From Anaeramoeba flamelloides (lineage: Eukaryota > Metamonada > Anaeramoebidae), in contig JANTQA010000057.1 in assembly GCA_027625915.1 (NCBI GenBank), forward strand, positions 11,160,001 through 11,224,000: 64,000 nt of DNA, written 5' to 3'. Under the pieces are notes generated by a model. The model saw nothing but the letters and a program-made list of their open reading frames with translations. It did not search any database and was not told the origin of the DNA. Shown in pieces: positions 47,040-55,287 of this stretch. How positions within the stretch are numbered: the first letter of the stretch is position 1; the number at the start of each line of letters is the position of its first letter. Position numbers and translations under genes: made by a program.

Positions 47040-47930
47040 GATAAATATTCTGTGTAGTAGGTTTTTCAGGATACAAAAGCCTTGTGATTAAAATCTTTAA
47101 TTTTTCTGAATTCTTTTATATTCTGGAATACTTAAGGAAAGTGTCTGTCAAGTGTTTTGTTTTTCCTGAATTCAAAAGAATAGAGAAAAATCAAATATTT
47201 TCTTCATTCTTTTAAATTCTGGAAAACCATCGAAAAGTGTCTGTCAAGTGCCTAGCTTTTCCAGAGGGTTTCTATTTTATTTGTGAAGTTTTCTAGCGTT
47301 TTTTGAGGTTTTCTATATTATTTCTGAAGTGTACCAATGTTTTTTTTTTATTTTTTGCTTTTCATTCTAAAATCTAATAATTTTCTAAATAAACAAATGA
47401 CTCAAAAAAACCTAATGAAAAGTGTCGGTAAAGTGCCTCGTTTTTTTTTGTAATTTCAGAAATACAAAGAAACTTTTGAAATTTTCTTTTTAATTTTTTA
47501 AAATTAAAAAAAAAACCTAAGGGTGTTTTTTTTTTTACTTTTTGAAAACTTACTACTCATCTAAAAAAACTCAAATATGGAAAAAAAATAACTAACAATA
47601 AATACCGAAAAATCAATAAAAAATAACTTTCCAATTTAAAAGAACAAATAATTCTTAAATATTCTAACTAATTGATCCTCTGTTTAAAAGATATTAATTT
47701 GATTCTAAATCTTTTTAAAATATAATAAAATGAGTTCTTAGTTTGCGAAAAAAAAAAAAATAAGAAATTTTTTGCTATTAAATTAAAAAAAGATTACTAG
47801 AATCTGGAAAATTGGAAAATTTCAAATTAAATTTTGAAATATCTTAAAAAATATTTTTTGATAACAGATCCTTTATAAAGTAATGGTGTTTATTATAAAT
47901 ATAGTTATTGAAAGGGATAAAATTAGCAAA
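47040..47930 (-). repeat. Dispersed repeat A, inverted copy 3
   Basis: Reverse complement of the family at 26620 and 42025. The palindromic core (47040-47540) has units such as TGTCTGTCAAGTG, TTCTATTTTATTTGTGAAGT and AAAGAATAGAGAAAAATC paired with an ATTCTTTTAAATTCTGGAAA arm. The unique arm with TAATGGTGTTTATTATAA and AAAATTAGCAAATATT closes the copy. Confidence 0.75.
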
Positions 47931-48207
47931 TATTTCATTTGTTTTTGAAAAAAAAAATTAATGATTGTGATTAATGAAAAGGTAAATATGTCAAATAAGA
48001 AATATTTTTACAATGAATAATAATTTATTATGATATTTAACTGACTTTTTGTGAAAATTGGAACACAATTTCCTATTTTTTTTATCTGATTGTTTAAATT
48101 CTGTTTTAAATATTTCTAAAAAATTTTTTTTAAAAATGAAATTTCCATTTTTAAAATTAAACAATTGTTGTTTTATAATAATTTATTTGTTAGTTCGGTC
48201 GAATAAT

Positions 48208-48210
<3 letters not shown>

Positions 48211-48243
<33 letters not shown>
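48211..48243. repeat. (AT)n microsatellite
   Basis: About 16 uninterrupted AT units. Confidence 0.95.
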
Positions 48244-48247
<4 letters not shown>

Positions 48248-49199
48248 ATAAATATAACTTCACCTTTGAAAGAATGGATTAAATGTTTATCTTTATCAAA
48301 ATATTACTATCTCAAAACTAAACCCCAATTCAAAATTTTTAACTCACCAAAATTCGATTTGTGAAAAAAAAAAACTTATTTAATCACTTCTCGAAGATTT
48401 ACCCAATTAGAACCATTCACTAATTGAAATTTTAACACTTATTTATAAATTACAATACTCACAAAACAATAAATAAATAATTATCAATACAAATAAATCA
48501 TGGGTGTGTCAAAAATTTTGGAGAGAGCAAAACAAAAAAATACATTAGTAAATTTGTTTAAATTCTATTAGGAATAATGATCGATCAAATGGTTAGATAC
48601 TACCAACTAATTTTATTTGAGTTCTTCTATTTGGAACAACTCAACTTTAACATAATATAAACCTTGTAGAAAAATTTTGGTTCAACGAAGCAAATTACGT
48701 AATTCAAACAATGGAATGAAAACAAAAACTAAAAGATGAAAAAATGATTTTCATATTTTCCAAAAATCAAAATTATCTCCAATTTCAATGAAATTGTATT
48801 ATTGTGATTGTTTGGAACATTTTAGCTGTGTGGAAAATTTTGAATTTTAGTTTATTTTTTTTAAAAATTAAATTTCAAAAAAAAAAATGGTTGCAACTCC
48901 AAATTAATATTAAGAAGAGTGAGGTTTTATATGTTTTCTTTTAAAATCCAAACACTTACAAGTCACAAATCTTATTGTCAGCAATTTTAATTTGCTAAAG
49001 AATCGAGAATTTTGAAGGAGACATTCTAACGAAAAGTGGCCCAAAAAATTTTTAACCTTTTTTTTTTTTTTTTTAAAATTAATGGTTTTTTCAGGCTTTT
49101 CTTTGATGACTATCAACTCTAATACAAAGTTTATTATTTCTTGTATTTCTAATGAACCAAAGTTTGGTTGGTTGATTCTTAAAAATAAAGTGAATTTTT

Positions 49200-49745
49200 C
49201 ATTTTTGGCTTAGCCCCTTGTAGTGAAATTGAGTTTATAAAATCAAACTAATTAATCTAATAAATCTTTATTTTGGAACAGAGAATTTAAAAAATATCTT
49301 ATTTTCTGAACCAAATCGAATAAATTAGAAAACTTGTATCAAAATTAGAATTTTAAAATTCATTTTGTAAATTCTATTTGAATTGAAAGGTAATTAGTTT
49401 CTCAAATTTTCTCCAAAAAACACAAGTTATTTCAATTCAGTATTAAAAAAAAGTTGATTAAAGAAGAAGTAGGTGGATCAAATGCTAAAGATAAGATCTA
49501 GAAATAAATATTTTATATTTTTATTTTTTCTTGATCAATAGTTTCATTTTTTTGATTTCCATTTTTTATTTTGTTTCTAAATATCTTTTACTAGAATAAA
49601 TTTCAGACCTTATGTTTATTAAAACAGCTATTTGTTTAATCAACGATATGATTTGAAAGATTCAATTTCGAACCAACTAAGTCTCTCAAAATAGATAAAA
49701 TGTACCTGCTCCCATAAAAAAAAAATGTCTTTTGAGAAGAGATCT
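49200..49745. repeat. Dispersed repeat B, copy 2
   Basis: Diverged copy of 25800-26335, lying 0.2 kb before the LRR-BTB gene. See that entry for shared landmarks. Confidence 0.7.
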
Positions 49746-49969
49746 CACAAGAAAGTATTCGTTAAAATTTTTTAATTCTCAAAAACAAAAAAGAAAGAAA
49801 TGAAAAACTCCAACAAAAACAGCAATTAGAATGAGAATTATCCAAGAAACTTTTTTATCAAATGCCTGTTTTTCAAATTTACTAGGTCTTTTGCAAAAGA
49901 ATTATTTTGTTACAAAAGAAAGGTAATGAAAGATCTTGTGAATCCTTTGGTTTCCCAAAAGAATAAAAA

Positions 49970-52183
49970 GTGAAAAACTATAATTTATATTTTTTCTCAT
50001 TCGTAAAGCTGAGTGATTGCCCACTTTTTCTCAAAATGTCAATATTTTTTTCTGTTGCAAAAAAACAAACACCAAAAGAGATTCATGATGATTTTCAAAC
50101 AAAAAAAAAAATCAACATAAATGCCACCAAATTGGAAAAAGATACACTCTTCAAACTTTTCCAAACATTAAATGACAACCAAGTTGCTGAAAGTTTGGAA
50201 ATGTGTGGAACAGAAATTGATTCTGAAGACACCAAACACCTTGCAGAGGCACTAAAGAATAATTACACTTTGCGAATGCTTGATTTATTAAACAACAGAG
50301 TTGGAAACGAAGGCGCGAAATCTATTGCCGAGTCTTTAAAAGCGAACCAAACCTTGGCAACACTAAAATTAGGATCGAATAGAATTAGCGACGAAGGAGC
50401 GATGTCAATTTTTGGGTCTTTAAAAACCCAAAACAGTTCACTTCGTTGCTTGTATCTTGACAACAATAATATAACCAAATTATCAGTCAAAAAAATGAAT
50501 GAATTTTTAATCGAAAACAAAACACTGCAATTGCTCGATCTTTGCAATAATGAAATCGGGGACGAAGGGTGCCAACAAATGTGCGAGTCCCTGAAGGGTA
50601 ACCAGAGCTTAACTGCTTTAAATCTGAGCAATAACCAAATCGGGGACGAAGGGTGCCAACAAATGTTTGGGTTCCTGAAGGGTAACCAGAGCTTAACTGC
50701 TTTAAATCTGAGCTACAACCAAATCGGGGACGAAGGATGCAAACAAATGAGTGAGTTTCTGAAAGCGAACAAGAGCTTAACTACTTTAAATCTGAATGAA
50801 AACCAAATTTCAGACAAGGGCTGCTCCCAAATTTGTGAGGCTTTAAAAGCAAATGGCACTTTATTAAATTTGCATCTTGCAATCAACAAAATCGCTGAAG
50901 AGGGTGCACTAAAGATTGGTGAGCTCTTAGCTGAAAACAAAACGCTAATTTGTGTTGAGTTACAGGACAACCAAATTAACTTCAGCGCAGCAAGTTCAAT
51001 CTTAAAGGCCCTGTCCCAAAATCACACAATCACAGAGCTTTATATGAAAGTCTTTTTTCCTCAGAAAAGAGCATTTTATTCACAATTAATGCAAGCACAA
51101 AGCCAAGGAGAAGATCAAGAAATGTTGATGAAAAAATTGAAAAGTATGCAGAGCGAGTTTTTTTCGAACAACGAAACAATCCGTGATAACTTGTATGATA
51201 TCTTGCACAGAAACAAAACCTCTGTGAAATCATTCATTGATTTAATAAACAAGGAAAATCTCGAGCTTAATTTGATAAAGTACAAGTACAACAAGGACAA
51301 AGCAGTGTCGCTAAATAACACCCATAGCCAGGAACGAAATAAAAACACGATCCTGCATTATATAATTTTGAAAAACAATTCTGATTTGAACAAATTTTTT
51401 TTGCTCGACAAAGAGAAAGTCCCGAAATGTAACTTTATGATCAAAAACCGCGAACACACCAGTGTGCTGGATTTGCTCAATTTAAATAATTTGTTAATAA
51501 TGGATTGTGAAACCCATTACAACCAAATTGTCAAATTAAATATTTTTCGACATTGGCCACGATCGGAAATATGCGAAGAGGAAATCGTCTTCATGAGAAC
51601 TGGCAAAAATTGGAACCAAATCAAAGATCAATTTGCAAAGCTCTCAAAACATGAAATTCAATTGTTTATTAAATTCCTATATTGCCCACACACACTTGGA
51701 AACGAGAGTGTTGAAGAGAAGCGGGATTTGGAGTCAGTTCTGGAAAGCCTGCATATTGCCTTTACATATCCAAAATATCTACTCTTTTCGAAAAAGCAAT
51801 TCGTTGACAATTTCCATAATTACGTTAGCAATTTCCAAAACGAGATCGACAAATCGGTCGTATTGGTAAGCGAAACAAAAAATAACCAAGTTGAAAAAAC
51901 GAACATAAACAAATTTATTTTGTGCCTCAGATCCAACCTCTTTCAAAACATGTTCTTAACTTTGAAAGAATCACAAAAAACGGAAATTACTGATTATTTC
52001 CAGATCCCAACAAATTTCCACAATTTTTTACGAGCAGAATTGTATTGCATCGGAAACCATCTTCTGAATATTCAAGATTTGGATAAAAGGGAATTATATA
52101 ATTTCTTTATCAATGAAGATGTTTGGGGATTTTACCAAGTAAATAGCCGTTTATTTTTCAAGACTTTGATTCATTTTATGTAA
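49970..52183 (+). CDS. Leucine-rich-repeat protein with degenerate ankyrin and C-terminal BTB regions
   Basis: Intact frame of 737 codons, TAA at 52181-52183. Residues about 90-355 are nine 28-residue repeats of the ribonuclease-inhibitor/NLR class (pattern SLTALNLSNNQIGDEGCQQM). A helical linker (about 360-440) and an ankyrin-like piece (NTILHYIILKNNSDLNKFF, then TSVLDLLNLNN) follow. Two divergent BTB halves come next: EIVFMRTGKNW with IQLFIKFLYCPHT, then KSVVLVSETK / INKFILCLRSNLFQNMF. The order after the repeats matches the ankyrin-BTB gene at 4907, so the two are paralogues in their C-terminal half. Translation could also begin at Met23 (50036), where the hydrophilic part starts. An adaptor role is inferred from domain type only. 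No intron is needed, unlike neighbouring genes. Confidence 0.93.
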   Translation: MKNYNLYFFSFVKLSDCPLFLKMSIFFSVAKKQTPKEIHDDFQTKKKININATKLEKDTLFKLFQTLNDNQVAESLEMCGTEIDSEDTKHLAEALKNNYTLRMLDLLNNRVGNEGAKSIAESLKANQTLATLKLGSNRISDEGAMSIFGSLKTQNSSLRCLYLDNNNITKLSVKKMNEFLIENKTLQLLDLCNNEIGDEGCQQMCESLKGNQSLTALNLSNNQIGDEGCQQMFGFLKGNQSLTALNLSYNQIGDEGCKQMSEFLKANKSLTTLNLNENQISDKGCSQICEALKANGTLLNLHLAINKIAEEGALKIGELLAENKTLICVELQDNQINFSAASSILKALSQNHTITELYMKVFFPQKRAFYSQLMQAQSQGEDQEMLMKKLKSMQSEFFSNNETIRDNLYDILHRNKTSVKSFIDLINKENLELNLIKYKYNKDKAVSLNNTHSQERNKNTILHYIILKNNSDLNKFFLLDKEKVPKCNFMIKNREHTSVLDLLNLNNLLIMDCETHYNQIVKLNIFRHWPRSEICEEEIVFMRTGKNWNQIKDQFAKLSKHEIQLFIKFLYCPHTLGNESVEEKRDLESVLESLHIAFTYPKYLLFSKKQFVDNFHNYVSNFQNEIDKSVVLVSETKNNQVEKTNINKFILCLRSNLFQNMFLTLKESQKTEITDYFQIPTNFHNFLRAELYCIGNHLLNIQDLDKRELYNFFINEDVWGFYQVNSRLFFKTLIHFM
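50527..50780 (+). repeat. Near-identical 84-base LRR units
   Basis: Three consecutive LRR-coding units of 84 bases. The word AATCGGGGACGAAGG recurs in each, and the first two are almost identical along their length (CCTGAAGGGTAACCAGAGCT shared). Other LRR units in the gene are far more diverged, so this is a recent local duplication. Confidence 0.9.
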
Positions 52184-52380
52184 AATAGTTTATATCTGAA
52201 CTATATTTCAAAAATTGTGAATTGCCTCGAATAATAAATTGAAAAAAATAAAAATAATAAAAAAAAAAAAAATTATTCTTTAGTATCCAATAACAAAGAT
52301 GTTATTTATTGGTTGTTTATTCTTATTTTTATTTGGATTAATTCTTTTATCCAAAATTTTCGTTTTTTACTTATATTATA
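52184..52380. other. Short spacer between LRR-BTB gene and LINE fragment
   Basis: AT-rich 3' flank of the LRR-BTB gene with an A-run at about 52258-52272. Nothing else seen. Confidence 0.6.
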
Positions 52381-53860
52381 ATGATTGATATAGCAAAATG
52401 TTTTGACTCAATCAATTATAAAATAATTAGAAAAACAATAAAAAAATTTATTCTAAATAAAATTATCAAAAATTTTTTATTAAAATATTATCAAGGAGAA
52501 GGGCTTGGTATATTCCAAGGAGACCCCTTATCTCCTATTTTATTTGCTCTTATTTCGCATTTTCTTTTATTAAAAATTATACCTTTAACAAATCATTGTC
52601 AAATGTTTGCAGATGATTTAATCCTAATTATATAAGGAAATAAAATCCAAATAAATCAAAAATTAAATTCAATATATGAAATTATTATTCAATTTGGATT
52701 AAAACCAAATAAAGATAAAACAGTTATATTAAAAGATTTAAAAAAAAATTAAATATTTGGGTATTTATTTAGATAAAATTGCACATATAGTTTATAATTT
52801 AACAAAATCTAAATAAACATATAATAACTGCAAACAATTATTCAATAACAATTCTCTGAATAATAGTTTAAAAATTAGATTATTTAAATCTTTTATATTA
52901 AGTCAATTAACATATGGATTAGAAATTTTTAATTATCAAATAACAACGATAAATTATTTAAACTCCTGGATTAATTCCTGTATTACTGAAATATGCAAAA
53001 TAAACAGAAATACACCAATTCTCATTTACAAAACAGAATTTAAAATCGAAAATTTGGTAATTTCAGTAAATAAAAAGAAATTTAAATTAAAAAATAAAAT
53101 AGGAAATTTAACTCTTCCTTATTTTGAAAAATTAATAAAATTTCATCAAAGAATAAATAATAAAATCAACTGGTATTCAAAAGATTTAAAAGAATTAAAA
53201 AAATGAAATATATAAGTACACATTCAATGAGTTGCTGAATTCCAAAAGTTGGAAGTGTCGTTAGGTTTTCCAAAATTCAAACGAATTGAGTAAAATCAAA
53301 GATTTTACTCTATTCTTTTAAATTTTGGAAAACCGTCGTTAGCTTTTTTTTAATTTAAGAAATAAATAGAAAATTTCTTAAATTTTCTATTTATTTCTAA
53401 AATTAAAAAAAAGCTAGGCACTTGACGACACTCCACAAAATTATTTCACAATAATCAAAAATCAAAAATATTTATTTAAAACTCAAAAATATTTGAGTTA
53501 TCCGTCAAGTTCAACAATTCTAAAATTCAGATCGTTTACTAACTGCTTAAATAGATATTACTATGTAATTAATAACAAATTCAAATAAATTTTGTCCTTT
53601 ATGTTCAAAATATGAACAAAAGGAAATTATAGAAAATATTGATCATTTTTTATGGGTCTTTCCTTCCTATAAAAAAGATAGATTAATGTTTTATAACAAA
53701 CTAAAAGAAATAAATCTTAATGAACTAATTTCAAATCAAGACAGTTTGAATTTATTTTCATTAATTAATAATCGTGAAATCTATGATTTTACGCTTAAAT
53801 TCCTGAAAGGTAATTTAAGTCTAAGGGCAACTAGAGTGTAATCCACACTACTTCAATAAT
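52381..53860 (+). mobile_element. 5'-truncated LINE (non-LTR retrotransposon)
   Basis: Begins inside a reverse-transcriptase domain: DIAKCFDSINY (first catalytic Asp), GIFQGDPLSPILFAL and CQMFADDLILI (catalytic FADD). After a stop at 52633 the reading resumes piecewise through the thumb region (FGLKPNKDKTVILKDL; RLFKSFILSQLTYGLEI; FEKLIKFHQRINNKINW) to about 53205. A palindromic array occupies 53225-53440. The C-terminal part (53600-53840) has LCPLCSKYEQKEIIENIDHF, the CxxC..H zinc-like motif found at the end of many LINE proteins. Stops and frame changes show it is dead. No 5' part or endonuclease is present. Confidence 0.85.
53225..53440. repeat. Palindromic-module array inside LINE copy 2
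   Basis: Two hairpins in a row. One is 53257-53332, with ATTGAGTAAAATC opposed to GATTTTACTCTATTC and outer TTAGGTTTTCC / GGAAAACC. The other is 53338-53415, with AAATAAATAGAAAATTT opposed to AAATTTTCTATTTATTT and outer TTAGCTTTTTTTTA / AAAAAAAAGCTA. The array is flanked by AAGTGTCGTTAGG and CACTTGACGACACT. Confidence 0.9.
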
Positions 53861-53934
53861 AATAAAAAAAAAAAATTTTTTCGTTTTTTTTTTTTTCATA
53901 GGATGGGCACCCCAAAGAAAATGATCATAAAAAG

Positions 53935-54070
53935 ATAAATTATTAATAAGATCGAAAAATTACTTGATATTCTTCGAAATCAAGATTCATTATTTATCTT
54001 ATCTTTAGTCAACGATAAAGAAAATTATGATTCTTTATCATAATTTCTAAACAAAAATTTCCAAATCATG
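53935..54070 (+). mobile_element. Second LINE C-terminal scrap
   Basis: Reads NKIEKLLDILRNQDSLFIL, SLVNDKENYDSLS, stop, FLNKNFQIM. It resembles the end of the preceding LINE (INLNELISNQDSLNLFSLIN, NREIYDF) and is probably the tail of another copy of the same or a related family. Confidence 0.5.
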
Positions 54071-54700
54071 GCGATGCCGTGGAGTGGAGTGCTATCGAGT
54101 GCCGTCAAGTACTTTTTTTTTTTTTTTTTTTTTGAGGTTTTCTATTTTATTTGTCAAGTGCCTAGGTTTTTTTTTTAATTTCAGAAATTAAAAGAAAATT
54201 TTCACAATTTTTTCTTTTTATTTCTGAAATTAAAAAAAACCTAACGGCACTTTTCCAGAATTCAAAGGAATTGAGAAAAATCTATTATTTTATTCTATTC
54301 ATTAGAATTCTACAAAACTTAATGATAAGTACCGTAGAGTGCTGTAGAGTGTCATAGAGTGCCGTCAAGTGTTCTGTTTTCCTGAGGTTATCTGTTTTAT
54401 TTGTTAAGCGTTCTAGGTTTTTTTTGAGGTTTTCTCTATTCTATGAATTTATTTGTAAAGTGTTCTAGGTTTTTTGAGGTTTTCTCTTTTATTTGGAAAA
54501 TCTATTGATTTTCTAAATAAATATAAAACTCAAATAAACATAACGAAAATCAATAGATTTTCAAAATAAAAGAGAAAACCTCAAAAAAACCTAGAACACT
54601 TTACAAATAAATAAAAAACTCAAAAAAACCTAACGAAAATCTATTGATTTTCTAATCAAAACAAAAAGTTAAAAAAACCTAATAGCTGTAAGAATTGTTA
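54071..54700. repeat. Palindromic-module array (largest copy)
   Basis: Starts with short repeats of AGTGCCGT / AGTGCTGT / AGTGTCAT type (54071-54110 and 54330-54372). It then has units on both strands: TTTATTTGTAAAGTGTTCTA with AGGTTTTTTGAGG, and the inverse CCTCAAAAAAACCTAGAACA, around stems such as AAAATCTATTGATTTTCTAA. The modules are the same as in the other arrays but with more units and mixed orientation. Confidence 0.85.
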
Positions 54701-55010
54701 GTCCCCCTTTAAAATAAAAAAATAAAAAAACCAAAAAAATGATTTAACTTTAAAATTATTAGAAATATATAAAAAACAGATAATCAAAAAAATTAAAAAA
54801 ATAAAAAGAAAATTTAAAAATAAGTGAATCAAAATTTTTGAAAAGAGCTTTAAAGATTTTTTATTACTGAACTTTCACTGAAAAAAAAGTTAACAAGAGC
54901 ATTTTTTGAATATATATCTACTTTTTAAAAGGTATTACATAGTCTCAATTTTCGAAATGTTTATTTATCTTTTTGAAGATTTTTTTTTTTACCATATGAT
55001 CTTTTAATAG

Positions 55011-55051
<41 letters not shown>

Positions 55052-55287
55052 AACATAAAATATAAAATATTAAAAATTATTCATTATTATTTAAATTATT
55101 TAACAATAAAAAAAAAATCTTTGTAATTGTTTCAATATAAAAAAAAAATAAATAAATTTTGTGAATAGATTTTGTTAATTAGAAAAAATATAAACAAATT
55201 TAATTTTTTTTTGGATTAACAGTATTCGAGAAAGAAATTTATAAATACACATTAAGTTTTAATAAATGGAATCGATTAATTATGAAA
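54701..55287. other. AT-rich spacer with long poly-A
   Basis: Contains an A-run of about 38 at 55011-55048 and no gene. It is the 3' flank of the minus-strand RS-domain gene. Confidence 0.7.

Larger units (their letters stand above)
46902..49969. other. Repeat-rich region, no gene seen
   Basis: Contains an inverted copy of repeat A (47040-47930), an (AT)n tract (48211-48243) and repeat B (49200-49745). Open stretches such as 48058-48282 and 48910-49116 minus are low-complexity and not supported as genes. Confidence 0.6.
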
